From NCBI RefSeq assembly GCF_003076475.1, contig NZ_CP020919.1, forward strand, positions 186,001 to 250,000: 64,000 bases of DNA, written 5' to 3'. Made by a program: the position numbers and the translations under genes. Position 1 is the first letter of the stretch, and each line of letters starts with the position of its first letter. Shown in pieces: positions 7,615 through 17,011 of this stretch. This DNA is from Flavobacterium kingsejongi. Lineage in GTDB: Bacteria; Bacteroidota; Bacteroidia; Flavobacteriales; Flavobacteriaceae. The notes below the pieces were generated by a model that made no database searches, was not told where the DNA came from, and worked only from the letters and a program-made list of their open reading frames with translations.

Positions 7615-10115
7615 GAAATACAGCAAAATCTACAACATTAGAAAGCAAGTTTCCATTATTGGCGGTCGAGAATAATTGTATTCTGTCAAAGGATGCAGAC
7701 ATTACCGCCTGCTTTGAAGTTCATTTGCCCGAACTATTTACGGTAGCTTCAGCTGAATACGAAGCTATTCATTCCGCTTGGCACAAGGCTATTAAAACAT
7801 TGCCAGATTTTACGATAGTTCATAAACAGGATTGGTACATCAAGGAAAATTACGCACCCAATTTGGCAAAAGATGACCAAAGTTTTCTAGCAAAATCCTA
7901 CCAACGCCATTTCAATGAACGTCCATTTCTGAACCACTATTGCTATCTGTTTCTAACCAAAACGAGCAAAGAGCGTATGCGAATGCAGAGCAATTTCAGT
8001 TCGCTTTGTAAAGGGACACTAGTACCGAAAGAAATCAGGGATAAGGAAGTGATACACCGCTTTATGGAAGCCGTTGCGCAGTTTGAACGTATCGTAAATG
8101 ATAGCGGATTTATCAAACTGAAACGGTTAAGCGAGGACGAAATCATTGGTACAGATGAAAAACAGGGATTATTGGAGCAGTACCTAACGCTATCAAGGGA
8201 AGCTGGAACACCGATGCAAGACATTGCATTGGGAGGCGAAGAAATTCGTATAGGTAACAAAAGATTATGCCTGCACACTTTATCCGATACCGACGATTTG
8301 CCCGGAACGGTGTCTGCCAATACCCGTTTTGAAAAACTATCTACCGACCGAAGTGATTGCCGTTTGTCGTTCGCTGCACCTGTAGGATTGCTGTTGAGCT
8401 GTAACCACATTTACAACCAATATTTATTTTTAGATAACAGTGAAGCCAACCTGCAAAAATTTGAGAAGTCTGCAAGAAATATGCACTCATTGGCTCGTTA
8501 CAGTCGGGCAAACCAAATCAACAAAGAGTGGATTGAAAAGTACTTGAATGAGGCGCATAGTTTTGGGCTGTCTTCCATTAGGGCGCATTTCAATATTATG
8601 GCTTGGTCAGATGACCCAGGCGAACTTAAACAAATAAAAAACGATTGCGGTAGTGCTTTGGCACTGATGGAATGCAAACCAAGGCACAATACTACAGATG
8701 TAGCCACCTTGTATTGGGCAGGAATGCCGGGCAATGCAGGCGATTTTCCGAGTGAGGAAAGTTTTTACACGTTCATTGAACCTGCTTTGTGTTTTTTCAC
8801 AGAAGAAACCAATTACCACAATTCGCCTTCGCCATTCGGTATCAAGATGGCTGACCGATTAACTGGAAAGCCTATCCATTTGGACATATCGGATTTACCT
8901 ATGAAACAGGGTATCATCACGAACCGCAACAAGTTTATACTTGGTCCATCGGGTTCGGGTAAATCGTTCTTCACAAACCATATGGTAAGGCAGTATTACG
9001 AACAAGGTGCTCACGTTTTGTTGGTGGATACTGGTAATTCCTATCAGGGATTATGCGAACTCATCAAAGGAAAAACCAAAGGCGAAGATGGTGTTTATTT
9101 TACCTATACCGAAGATAATCCGATTGCTTTTAATCCTTTCTACACCAATGATGGCGTGTTTGATATTGAAAAGAGAGAAAGTGTCAAAACACTGATACTT
9201 ACCCTTTGGAAACGTGATGATGAACCGCCGACCCGCTCGGAAGAAGTGGCATTATCAAATGCCGTAAGCGGATATATCGAACGCATCAAACACGATAATC
9301 TAAATCCATCTTTCAATGGTTTTTATGAATATGTAAGGGGCGATTATCGCAAGGTACTGGAAGCAAAACAGGTTAGGGAAAAAGACTTTGACATTGCCAA
9401 TTTCCTCAATGTTTTAGAGCCTTACTACAAAGGTGGCGAGTATGATTATCTGTTGAATTCTGACAAACAATTAGACCTGCTTTCCAAACGCTTTATCGTG
9501 TTTGAAATTGATGCCATCAAAGACCATAAAATCCTCTTTCCAATAGTGACCATCATCATTATGGAAGTCTTCATTAATAAAATGAGAAGGCTGAAAGGCA
9601 TCCGAAAACTCATCCTAATTGAAGAAGCGTGGAAAGCCATCGCCAAAGAAGGAATGGCAGAATACATCAAGTACCTCTTTAAAACGGTTAGGAAATTTTT
9701 TGGTGAAGCCATCGTGGTAACACAAGAAGTGGACGACATCATTCAATCGCCCATCGTAAAGGAAAGTATCATCAATAACAGTGACTGTAAAATCCTGCTC
9801 GACCAGCGAAAGTATATGAACAAGTTCGATGATATACAGGCAATGCTCGGTTTAACTGATAAGGAAAAAGCGCAGGTACTTTCCATCAATATGAACAATG
9901 ACCCATCACGGCTTTACAAAGAAGTTTGGATTGGTTTGGGCGGAACCCATTCTGCGGTATATGCCACAGAAGTTAGTTTGGAGGAATATCTCGCATACAC
10001 CACCGAAGAAACCGAAAAACTGGAAGTGATGCAACTCGCATCCGAACTGGATGGTAATGTAGAACTCGCTATAAAACACATCGCTATGCAACGGCGTGAT
10101 AGTGCAAATCAATAA
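7611..10115 (+). CDS. traG: TraG, VirB4-type conjugation ATPase
   Basis: This 834-residue protein has a Walker A GPSGSGKS at residues 445-452 and a Walker B LILIEEAWKA near 667-676, with an LLVDTGNSYQGL segment shortly after Walker A. The N-terminal half is the CagE/TrbE/VirB4-like region. In Bacteroidetes conjugative transposons this protein is called TraG and powers assembly of the mating channel and substrate transfer from the inner membrane. Its length is normal for the family and no key residue is missing. It sits between traF (4-base overlap) and traI (27-base gap). Confidence 0.95.
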   Translation: MRNTAKSTTLESKFPLLAVENNCILSKDADITACFEVHLPELFTVASAEYEAIHSAWHKAIKTLPDFTIVHKQDWYIKENYAPNLAKDDQSFLAKSYQRHFNERPFLNHYCYLFLTKTSKERMRMQSNFSSLCKGTLVPKEIRDKEVIHRFMEAVAQFERIVNDSGFIKLKRLSEDEIIGTDEKQGLLEQYLTLSREAGTPMQDIALGGEEIRIGNKRLCLHTLSDTDDLPGTVSANTRFEKLSTDRSDCRLSFAAPVGLLLSCNHIYNQYLFLDNSEANLQKFEKSARNMHSLARYSRANQINKEWIEKYLNEAHSFGLSSIRAHFNIMAWSDDPGELKQIKNDCGSALALMECKPRHNTTDVATLYWAGMPGNAGDFPSEESFYTFIEPALCFFTEETNYHNSPSPFGIKMADRLTGKPIHLDISDLPMKQGIITNRNKFILGPSGSGKSFFTNHMVRQYYEQGAHVLLVDTGNSYQGLCELIKGKTKGEDGVYFTYTEDNPIAFNPFYTNDGVFDIEKRESVKTLILTLWKRDDEPPTRSEEVALSNAVSGYIERIKHDNLNPSFNGFYEYVRGDYRKVLEAKQVREKDFDIANFLNVLEPYYKGGEYDYLLNSDKQLDLLSKRFIVFEIDAIKDHKILFPIVTIIIMEVFINKMRRLKGIRKLILIEEAWKAIAKEGMAEYIKYLFKTVRKFFGEAIVVTQEVDDIIQSPIVKESIINNSDCKILLDQRKYMNKFDDIQAMLGLTDKEKAQVLSINMNNDPSRLYKEVWIGLGGTHSAVYATEVSLEEYLAYTTEETEKLEVMQLASELDGNVELAIKHIAMQRRDSANQ

Positions 10116-10142
10116 TTCATTAACAATTTAAAATTTAAGAAA

Positions 10143-10775
10143 ATGAAAAAAATCCTTTTTATGTTGGGTACAGCACTGATGCTTGCCGTAGCACCATCTG
10201 CAAAAGCCCAATGGGTAGTTACAGACCCCACGAACTTAGCTTCAGGCATTCTCAATAGTGCCAACGAAATTATACAGACTTCTTCCACTGTAAGTAATGT
10301 GATTAAGAACTTCAAGGAAGTAGAGAAAGTGTACAAACAGGGCAAAGAATACTACGACAAACTACAGGCTATAAACAATCTGGTCAAAGATGCCCGCAAA
10401 GTGCAACAGACTGTTTTGTTGGTAGGCGATGTTTCGGAAATATATGTTCAGAATTTCGGCAAGATGATGAACGACCCAAATTTTTCGCCACAGGAATTGG
10501 TAGCTATTGGTAACGGCTATTCTTCATTGCTAAATGAAAGTACCGAACTGCTGAAAGAATTGAAGCAGATCATAACCTCATCCAGCCTTTCGCTAAACGA
10601 CAAAGAGCGTATGGATGTTATCGACCGTGTGTACAAGGAAGTTAAAGACTATCATAGCCTCGTTCGCTATTACACCAACAAGAATATCTCTGTAAGCTAT
10701 TTGAGAGCGAAAAAGAAAAACGATGCCAAAAGAGTACTTGAACTCTATGGAACTGCTAACCAAAAATACTGGTAA
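10143..10775 (+). CDS. traI: TraI, periplasmic conjugation protein (DUF4141)
   Basis: This 210-residue protein has a clear signal peptide (MKKILFMLGTALMLAVAPSAKA then QWVVTDPTNLASGI). The mature part is mainly helical with heptad-like stretches (NVIKNFKEVEKVYKQGKEYY). The QWVVTDP start of the mature protein is characteristic of the DUF4141/TraI family, which resembles VirB5/TrbJ proteins of type IV secretion. The name TraI follows the CTnDOT scheme; it is not the F-plasmid relaxase. It lies 27 bases after traG, and traJ starts just past its stop. Confidence 0.88.
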   Translation: MKKILFMLGTALMLAVAPSAKAQWVVTDPTNLASGILNSANEIIQTSSTVSNVIKNFKEVEKVYKQGKEYYDKLQAINNLVKDARKVQQTVLLVGDVSEIYVQNFGKMMNDPNFSPQELVAIGNGYSSLLNESTELLKELKQIITSSSLSLNDKERMDVIDRVYKEVKDYHSLVRYYTNKNISVSYLRAKKKNDAKRVLELYGTANQKYW

Positions 10776-10776
10776 A

Positions 10777-11772
10777 ATGGAATGGAATAATCTTCACGAA
10801 GTACTGCGCTCGCTGTACGATGATATGATGCCACTTGCTGGTGATATGGCTGGAGTAGCTAAAGGTGTAGCCGGATTAGGTGCTTTGTTCTATGTGGCAT
10901 TAAAGGTTTGGCAGGCTTTGAGCCGAGCCGAACCTATTGATATGTTTCCGTTATTACGTCCGTTTGCCTTGGGACTTTGCATTATGTTTTTCCCAACAAT
11001 CGTGTTGGGAACCATCAATGCGGTACTTAATCCGATAGTAACAGGAACCCATTCTATTCTCGAAGATCAGGTGCTTGACCTCAACAAATTGCAACAGCAG
11101 AAAGACCAATTGGAATATGAAGCAATGGTAAGAAATCCCGAAACCGCTTATATGGCATCGGATGAAGAATTCGATAAGAAATTGGAGGAATTGGGTTGGT
11201 CGCCTTCTGATGTTGGAACAATGGCTGGAATGTATATGGACAGGCAAGCCTACAAGATTGAGAAAGCAATAAAAGAATGGTTTCGCAATTTATTGGAAAT
11301 ACTTTTTCAGGCAGCAGCATTGGTTATTGATACGATAAGAACATTTTTTCTGATAGTCTTGTCAATACTCGGACCAATTGCCTTTGCTATTTCCGTGTGG
11401 GATGGTTTTCAATCTACGCTCACGCAATGGTTTACAAGGTATGTAAGCGTTTACCTCTGGCTTCCTGTATCCGATTTATTCAGTTCGATGCTGGCAAGAA
11501 TACAATCGCTGATATTGGAACGGGACATCGAAATGCTCGCCGACCCAACCTATATACCCGATACAAGTAATACCGTGTATATCATTTTTATGATTATTGG
11601 TATCGTAGGATATTTTACAATTCCAACGGTAACAGGCTGGATTATTCAGGCTGGCGGTGCAGGAAACTTTACCCGTAATGTTAACCAAACGGCAATGAAA
11701 TCGGGAAATCTTGCTGGAGCTGGAGCTGGATCTGTTGCAGGTAATATTGGTGGCAGGCTAATCAATAAGTAA
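10777..11772 (+). CDS. traJ: TraJ, VirB6/TrbL-like membrane protein of the mating channel
   Basis: The open frame reaches back to 10723 inside traI. The ATG at 10777 (MEWNNLHEVLRSLYDDMMP) directly after the traI stop is the better start and gives 331 residues. The protein has several hydrophobic helices: near 28-45, 58-80, a strong one at about 185-215 (FFLIVLSILGPIAFAISVWDG when traced) and one at 272-290. The C-terminus is Gly/Ala-rich. Topology and neighbours match the TraJ family, the polytopic inner-membrane core of the Tra type IV apparatus. Confidence 0.9.
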   Translation: MEWNNLHEVLRSLYDDMMPLAGDMAGVAKGVAGLGALFYVALKVWQALSRAEPIDMFPLLRPFALGLCIMFFPTIVLGTINAVLNPIVTGTHSILEDQVLDLNKLQQQKDQLEYEAMVRNPETAYMASDEEFDKKLEELGWSPSDVGTMAGMYMDRQAYKIEKAIKEWFRNLLEILFQAAALVIDTIRTFFLIVLSILGPIAFAISVWDGFQSTLTQWFTRYVSVYLWLPVSDLFSSMLARIQSLILERDIEMLADPTYIPDTSNTVYIIFMIIGIVGYFTIPTVTGWIIQAGGAGNFTRNVNQTAMKSGNLAGAGAGSVAGNIGGRLINK

Positions 11773-11794
11773 AAACAAATTAATCTTTTAAGAA

Positions 11795-12418
11795 ATGGAA
11801 TTTAAAACACTCAGAAATATCGAAAATAGCTTTAAACAGATAAGGCTGTTCGCCATTGTGTTTGCTGTTCTCTGCATTAGCGTTGTCGGGTATGCCGTAT
11901 GGAAATCTTACAGCTTTGCAACAGAACAGCGCCAAAAAATTTATGTGTTGGACAATGGAAAATCATTGATGTTGGCTCTTTCGCAAGATGCATCCATCAA
12001 CCGCCCGGTTGAGGCAAGAGAACACGTAAGGCGTTTTCACGAACTCTTTTTTACACTTGCACCCGACAAAAATGCTATTGAAAGCAATATGAAACGAGCG
12101 TTCAATCTTGCCGATAAAAGTGCCTTTGATTACTACAAAGACCTTTCAGAAAAAGGTTATTACAATCGTATCATATCGGGAAATGTACAGCAACGTATCG
12201 AGGTGGACAGTGTGGTCTGCAATTTCGACAATTATCCTTATGCAGTGCGTACTTACGCTAAGCAATTCATCATCCGTTCCAGCAATGTGACAAAGCGAAG
12301 CTTGGTAACGTCCTGTTTCCTTGTAAACTCTGTCCGTTCAGACAATAACCCACAAGGTTTCAATATTGAAAAATTTGCAGTTGTTGAGAATAAGGACATT
12401 GAAGTTATTCAACGCTAA
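11795..12418 (+). CDS. traK: TraK, VirB8-like conjugation protein
   Basis: This 207-residue protein has one N-terminal transmembrane helix (about residues 19-38) after a short cytoplasmic start (MEFKTLRNIENSFKQI), then a periplasmic domain with the TraK-family segments REHVRRFHELFFTLAPD and DYYKDLSEKGYYNRIISGNV. TraK is the Bacteroidetes counterpart of VirB8/TrbF and nucleates the envelope-spanning complex. It starts 22 bases after traJ. Confidence 0.9.
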   Translation: MEFKTLRNIENSFKQIRLFAIVFAVLCISVVGYAVWKSYSFATEQRQKIYVLDNGKSLMLALSQDASINRPVEAREHVRRFHELFFTLAPDKNAIESNMKRAFNLADKSAFDYYKDLSEKGYYNRIISGNVQQRIEVDSVVCNFDNYPYAVRTYAKQFIIRSSNVTKRSLVTSCFLVNSVRSDNNPQGFNIEKFAVVENKDIEVIQR

Positions 12419-12429
12419 AACCAAATATT

Positions 12430-12858
12430 ATGAAACAGTTACTCGATTTAGACACGTTCTCAAAAACTCTTTCGGATAAAGGCTATAACAGTTATTTCCA
12501 TACCCAATCGGCTTATCCCGGCAAACTAAAAGGCAGTATCAGCGAATATCTGGAAGCTTGTAGTAGCGGAAAAGAACATTTGCCAAAAGGGGATTTAATT
12601 CTTACTGGCTACCTCCAGTGGGCAGGAGATGAGCGACCGAGTGTTCAATGCAATTCGTGGGTAAAACACGAAAACGGAACATTTGACCTTAGCAAAATGG
12701 AGGTAAAAAAGAACGACCGGTTTGGAAATATATTAAAGCATTCGGAACTCCTCAACCTTTCTGTTGAAACAGCACCCAAAGCTAATGAAGCAATTTCAAT
12801 GGTAAGTGAAACTGAAAAACAGAAAAATCCTATTGGACAAAGACGCTTTAGGCTATAA
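12430..12858 (+). CDS. protein of unknown function inserted between traK and traL
   Basis: I do not recognise this 142-residue protein. It is soluble, with no signal peptide or membrane helix. It has a compact N-terminal two-thirds (KGYNSYFHTQSAYPGKLKGS, LILTGYLQWAGDERPS) and a polar tail ending GQRRFRL. It sits 11 bases after traK and 20 before traL in the transfer operon, so it is co-transcribed with transfer genes. The canonical CTnDOT order has no gene here, which makes it an element-specific addition. A role in transfer, entry exclusion or host interaction is possible but not shown. Confidence 0.75.
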   Translation: MKQLLDLDTFSKTLSDKGYNSYFHTQSAYPGKLKGSISEYLEACSSGKEHLPKGDLILTGYLQWAGDERPSVQCNSWVKHENGTFDLSKMEVKKNDRFGNILKHSELLNLSVETAPKANEAISMVSETEKQKNPIGQRRFRL

Positions 12859-12878
12859 CACCCAATAACAGTTAAAGT

Positions 12879-13166
12879 ATGAAAAAATTAAGAGCAAATA
12901 TGGACAGGTATTTTAACAAGTTGGACGAACGATGGCGGGAATTGCCGGTTCGCAAACAGCATAAATACACCTTATACTTTTTTATAGGATATCTACTGCT
13001 TACCGCAGGGGTCATTTTAAAAGTATGGTATGATGCAGGCAAAGCCAATAACAATTTGGTCATCGAGCATATCGAAAACCCTGTCCTAAAAAAGAAAGAA
13101 AGTCCTGAAAAGTTGCAGGATACATTGAAAACAATTTTTAAAAATAAATTTTATGAAAGAAAATGA
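12879..13166 (+). CDS. traL: TraL, small conjugation membrane protein (DUF3989)
   Basis: This 95-residue protein has a basic, charged N-terminus (MDRYFNKLDERWRELPVRKQ at residues 6-25), one transmembrane helix (YTLYFFIGYLLLTAGVILKV) and a charged tail. Size, topology and position between traK and traM match the DUF3989/TraL family. Its last 14 bases overlap the start of traM, a usual sign of coupled translation. Confidence 0.85.
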   Translation: MKKLRANMDRYFNKLDERWRELPVRKQHKYTLYFFIGYLLLTAGVILKVWYDAGKANNNLVIEHIENPVLKKKESPEKLQDTLKTIFKNKFYERK

Positions 13167-14469
13167 AAAAAGGGTCAGCATTCTTGTTGAGGAAGGCGAC
13201 GAAAACAAAGCATCTAACCTTACGGAGGATAAAAAGAGCACTATTGAACGATTTAAAAAACCAATCATTTTTGGTTTAATGGGGATTGTTTTTATGGGTT
13301 GTTTATACCTCATATTTAAACCATCGGCAGACAAAAAAGAAATGGAAAACATCGGATTAAATGATGCCGTTCCTCAATCTTCTGAAGAAGGAATGCAAGG
13401 TGATAAGCAAAAAGCTTATGAGCAAGATATGTTGGAACAGAAAGATCAGGAAAAACGAAATGCCCTGACTACGCTATCGGACTATTGGAATATCGATAGC
13501 ACACGGCAAACCAAAGTGGAGTTGCCCGAAGAAGACCAAAACAACGGTATGATGGCTGGAAAATCAGGCACTTCGACATTGAACAGCTACCAAAATGCAC
13601 AAAACCCATTAGGTTCATTTTATCAGGATAATAACAGCGAAACACAAGAACTACGCAAGCAATTGGACGAATTAAAAGAACAACTAGCGGAAAAAGATAT
13701 TCCTAAATCTGCAACTGTAGATGACCAATTAGCATTGATGGAAAAATCGTATCAGATGGCTTCAAAGTATCTGCCTTCGGGAGGAAATAATGGAAAACCG
13801 ATAAGCACAGATAGTGCTGACCGAGGTTCTTCTTCGAATTCGCAGAAAGAATATTTTGTAGCATTTACACCAACAAGAAAAAAGGCTGTATCGGCTTTGT
13901 ACAGAGAACCTACTGATAGTGCTTTTTTAGCGGACTGGAGCGAAAGCAAAAACCGAGGTTTCTATACTGCCGGATCTGTAGAACAAGTGGCTCAACCAAA
14001 AAATAGCGTAAAAGCCAGCATACAGGAAACACAGACCATTATTGGCGAAAGTGGTGTACGATTGCGTTTATTAGAGCCTGCACAAACGCCAAACCGTACC
14101 ATTCCGCAGGGAACAATTTTAACGGCAATCGGGAAATTTCAGGCAGGACGTTTACAATTAAAAGTTACTTCCATTGAGTTGGAGGGCAATATTATTCCTG
14201 TGGATATAACCATCTATGACCTCGATGGTCAGCAAGGTTTGTATGTGCCATATTCGCCAGAGCGTAATGCCGTAACAGACATTGTTGCCAATATGGGAAA
14301 TGCCACAGGTTCAAGTTTCAATATGAACTCCTCAACAGGACAACAGATTGGTTCCGACCTCAGTAAAAGTGCAGTACAAGGCATTTCGGGTTATTTCGCA
14401 AAAAAAATACGAACACCAAAAATTACGCTAAAAGCAGGACATCAGGTTTTCCTTGTATCTAAAAAATAA
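13153..14469 (+). CDS. traM: TraM, VirB10-like conjugation protein
   Basis: This 438-residue protein has a cytoplasmic N-terminus, one transmembrane helix near residues 37-55 (IIFGLMGIVFMGCLYLIF), a long low-complexity periplasmic linker rich in Gln/Glu/Asn/Ser, and a C-terminal domain from about 290 with PNRTIPQGTILTAIGKFQ and VDITIYDLDGQQGLYVPYSP. This is the TraM family, the functional analogue of VirB10/TrbI, which links inner and outer membrane parts of the channel. It overlaps traL by 14 bases. Confidence 0.92.
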   Translation: MKENEKRVSILVEEGDENKASNLTEDKKSTIERFKKPIIFGLMGIVFMGCLYLIFKPSADKKEMENIGLNDAVPQSSEEGMQGDKQKAYEQDMLEQKDQEKRNALTTLSDYWNIDSTRQTKVELPEEDQNNGMMAGKSGTSTLNSYQNAQNPLGSFYQDNNSETQELRKQLDELKEQLAEKDIPKSATVDDQLALMEKSYQMASKYLPSGGNNGKPISTDSADRGSSSNSQKEYFVAFTPTRKKAVSALYREPTDSAFLADWSESKNRGFYTAGSVEQVAQPKNSVKASIQETQTIIGESGVRLRLLEPAQTPNRTIPQGTILTAIGKFQAGRLQLKVTSIELEGNIIPVDITIYDLDGQQGLYVPYSPERNAVTDIVANMGNATGSSFNMNSSTGQQIGSDLSKSAVQGISGYFAKKIRTPKITLKAGHQVFLVSKK

Positions 14470-14493
14470 TGTTGAACTCAAATAATTAAAAAG

Positions 14494-15387
14494 ATGAAAA
14501 ATCATATAAAAACTTTTTGGGCTTTTGCCCTTATCATCGGCTTTGCCGTAAACACTTTTGCACAAGACAGCATAAAAGCACCGCTTGCTTTGGGCAAGAT
14601 AGAACCATACCAAATGCAGGTAACTTATGACAAGACTACCCATTTGATTTTCCCGACCGCTATACGATATGTGGATTTGGGTAGCGAATACCTAATTGCA
14701 GGAAAGGCGGACGATGCGGAAAACGTACTTCGTGTAAAAGCATCAGTAAAAGATTTCGAAACGGAAACCAATTTTTCGGTCATTACCAATGATGGTCGCT
14801 TTTACAGCTTCAATGTGCATTACAGTCCATATCCGGAAGCGTTGAGCTACGACCTGTTGACAATGCAAAAAGCAGTGGATAAAAAGAATGGAAACGATGT
14901 GCTTTTTGAAGAATTGGGTAATAATTCGCCATCATTGGCAGGCTTGCTTTTGGAAACGATTTACAAGAACAATAATCGAATTGTAAAGCATATCGGTGCT
15001 AAAAGTTTTGGTATTCAATTTATCCTGAAAGGAATTTACATTCACAACGGCAAATACTATTTCCATACAGAATTGAGAAACCGTACCAATGTGCCGTTTC
15101 AGATTGATTTTATCAATTTCAAAGTAGTAGATAAAAAGGTAGCAAAACGTACCGTGGTGCAGGAAAGACCAATGATACCGCTACGTACTTATAAGCCGTT
15201 GGATGAGATTGGTGGAAAGGCAATTGAACAAAATGTGTTCCTATTAGATCAGTTTACCATTGCCGATGACAAGGTTTTACTGATTGAAATCTTTGAGAAA
15301 AACGGTGGCAGACATCAAACACTTCAAGTAGAAAATTCGGATCTAATTAAGGCTCGCTTGATTAACGATATGCACCTGAAATTTTAA
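14494..15387 (+). CDS. traN: TraN, periplasmic/outer-membrane-associated conjugation protein (DUF4138)
   Basis: This 297-residue protein has a signal peptide (cleavage likely after FAVNTFA) and the family segment YDKTTHLIFPTAIRYVDLGS near residues 45-65, followed by beta-rich sequence and RTNVPFQIDFINFKVVDKK near 190-210. The HLIFP core is the signature of the TraN/DUF4138 family, which behaves like VirB9 in the envelope complex. It lies between traM (24-base gap) and traO (20-base gap). Confidence 0.92.
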   Translation: MKNHIKTFWAFALIIGFAVNTFAQDSIKAPLALGKIEPYQMQVTYDKTTHLIFPTAIRYVDLGSEYLIAGKADDAENVLRVKASVKDFETETNFSVITNDGRFYSFNVHYSPYPEALSYDLLTMQKAVDKKNGNDVLFEELGNNSPSLAGLLLETIYKNNNRIVKHIGAKSFGIQFILKGIYIHNGKYYFHTELRNRTNVPFQIDFINFKVVDKKVAKRTVVQERPMIPLRTYKPLDEIGGKAIEQNVFLLDQFTIADDKVLLIEIFEKNGGRHQTLQVENSDLIKARLINDMHLKF

Positions 15388-15407
15388 TAACTATTTAAAA
15401 CAACAAT

Positions 15408-15968
15408 ATGAAAAAGTATATCTATACGGTGATGCTCGTTTTGATGGGCATTACCGCCAGTCAGGCACAACGAATGTTGCCTAAGCAAAAAGGCTTGGAA
15501 GTAAGTGCAGGTGTATTATCTGACGATAAAATCGGAAACGATTATTACATCAATTTAGCAATGACCGTAAATGGAAAAAACGGCAATTACCAGCTTTGGG
15601 CGTTAGAATATACGCACCAATACCATTCCTATAAAGACCTCCGCATACCGCAAGAAACTTACACAGCCGAAGGTGGTTACAGCATCTTTCTCTTGGGGGA
15701 TGCTAGAAAAAACATAACGTTGAATGCCGGAATTACTGGTGTAATCGGTTATGAAACCATCAACCGTGGAGAAGCAATGTTGGATGACGGAGCAAAAATA
15801 GTGAGTGATGACAATTTCATTTACGGAGCTGGCGGACGACTGACTTTTGAAACGTATCTATCCGACCGATTTGTGTTAGTCCTGCAAGGGCGAACAAAGG
15901 TTTTATGGGGGACGGATATGAAACAATTCCGACCATCAGCAGGTGCGGGAATAAGGTTTAACTTTTAA
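15408..15968 (+). CDS. traO: TraO, outer-membrane beta-barrel-like conjugation protein
   Basis: This 186-residue protein has a signal peptide (ending ASQA before QRMLPKQKGLEV) and alternating beta-strand sequence ending in an aromatic residue (AGAGIRFNF), as small outer-membrane barrels do. The QRMLPKQKGLEV start of the mature region and the GAGGRLTFETYLSDRFV segment identify the TraO family of conjugative transposons. It precedes traQ by 13 bases. Confidence 0.88.
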   Translation: MKKYIYTVMLVLMGITASQAQRMLPKQKGLEVSAGVLSDDKIGNDYYINLAMTVNGKNGNYQLWALEYTHQYHSYKDLRIPQETYTAEGGYSIFLLGDARKNITLNAGITGVIGYETINRGEAMLDDGAKIVSDDNFIYGAGGRLTFETYLSDRFVLVLQGRTKVLWGTDMKQFRPSAGAGIRFNF

Positions 15969-15981
15969 AAAACGTATAAAA

Positions 15982-16431
15982 ATGACAACATTTTTCAAAT
16001 CATTTAAAATAGGATTTCTGCCACTGTATGTATTGTTGGCAATCCTCATAAGTTCGGTTGCTTTGGTATCTTGTAGCAAAGATGACGAACTCGAAATACA
16101 GAATAATTTTCCTTTTGAAGTACAGGTTATGCCTGTTCCAAAAGATGTGTCGAATGGGCAAACCGTCGAAATAAGAATGACGATAAAACGAAGCGGAAAT
16201 TACAATAATACCAAGTATTTTATCCGTTACTTTCAATTTGACGGGCAGGGAATTTTAAGATATTATAATGAACCTGCATATTTGCCGAACGATTTATATC
16301 CTTTACCAACAGAGCAGTTCCGATTGTATTACACTTCTACATCCACTGTGTCGCAATCCTTTGATGTATGGATCTCTGATAGTTTTGGAAATGAAAAGAA
16401 ACTCACTTTCCAATTCAACAGTAGCGATTAA
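15982..16431 (+). CDS. traQ: TraQ, lipoprotein-like conjugation protein (DUF3872)
   Basis: This 149-residue protein has a hydrophobic N-terminus followed by a likely lipobox (ALVSC at about residues 27-31) and a mature domain FPFEVQVMPVPKDVSNGQTV characteristic of DUF3872/TraQ. A lipid anchor in an envelope membrane is inferred from the cysteine. It is the last tra gene here, and a terminator hairpin begins 9 bases after its stop. traP (primase), which often lies nearby in CTnDOT-type elements, is absent from this window. Confidence 0.88.
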   Translation: MTTFFKSFKIGFLPLYVLLAILISSVALVSCSKDDELEIQNNFPFEVQVMPVPKDVSNGQTVEIRMTIKRSGNYNNTKYFIRYFQFDGQGILRYYNEPAYLPNDLYPLPTEQFRLYYTSTSTVSQSFDVWISDSFGNEKKLTFQFNSSD

Positions 16432-16439
16432 TAAATAAA

Positions 16440-16466
16440 ATTCTGTCCAATAAGGCAGGATTTTTT
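16440..16466 (+). terminator. intrinsic terminator after traQ
   Basis: An 8-bp stem with two G-U pairs (ATTCTGTC against GGCAGGAT) and a short loop is followed by TTTTTT. It closes the traE-traQ operon. Confidence 0.7.
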
Positions 16467-16553
16467 ATGCTTTCAAGGTTGAATTTTGATTTTTTCCGAT
16501 GTTTCAAAACAAAATTTTCGTAAATTTAAAGTAGAAATGTAATAGCTATTATT

Positions 16554-16841
16554 ATGGTTGCATCATTAGTTATAGGAATACTATTTTTGGTTTTAGGCTT
16601 GGTGCTTCGCTACTGGATTAATCGTAGAAAATTTTACAGGCGAAGTCCTATAGGAGCAGAAAGCTTTTCCTCTTATGAAAAATCAGTTGGCATTAAGTTT
16701 ATTGAACGTGTTGGCAAATGGATAGCTTATGCACTGATTATCTTCGGGCTATTGTCATTATGGGTTTATTCCCGTGAGAAAAACGATAAGGAAAAAAAGA
16801 AAGTGGAGATAAAAACTGAACCAACCGACCAACGCAGATAA
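16554..16841 (+). CDS. small two-helix membrane protein, unknown
   Basis: This 95-residue protein has an N-terminal membrane helix (VASLVIGILFLVLGLVLRYW), a short loop with many basic and aromatic residues (NRRKFYRRSPIGAESFSSYE), a second helix (WIAYALIIFGLLSLWVY) and a charged Lys/Glu tail. I do not recognise the family. It stands alone between two terminators downstream of the tra operon, so it is probably its own unit. A link with the mating apparatus is possible only by position. Confidence 0.65.
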   Translation: MVASLVIGILFLVLGLVLRYWINRRKFYRRSPIGAESFSSYEKSVGIKFIERVGKWIAYALIIFGLLSLWVYSREKNDKEKKKVEIKTEPTDQRR

Positions 16842-16866
16842 TCATTTTATAAATATAGTTTTGAAG

Positions 16867-16903
16867 AAAATCGGATAGCCCAAAAGCTTATCCGATTTTT
16901 TTT
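16867..16903 (+). terminator. intrinsic terminator
   Basis: A perfect 11-bp stem AAAATCGGATA (16867-16877) / TATCCGATTTT (16889-16899) runs into a poly-T tract. It ends the transcript of the small membrane protein gene. Confidence 0.85.
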
Positions 16904-17011
16904 ACAGGTTAGTAAAAGCCAAATACTGCCTTTCAACGCCATTCAAATCCAGCTTTTCCAATCCCTTTAAAAGTCTCTGTAAATTCAACTTCCACCGAAA
17001 ATTGAACAAAA

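Noticed and set aside
16554..16841. Call as a toxin-antitoxin or holin gene
   Set aside because: Two membrane helices in a small protein are not enough; no partner gene or known motif is present.
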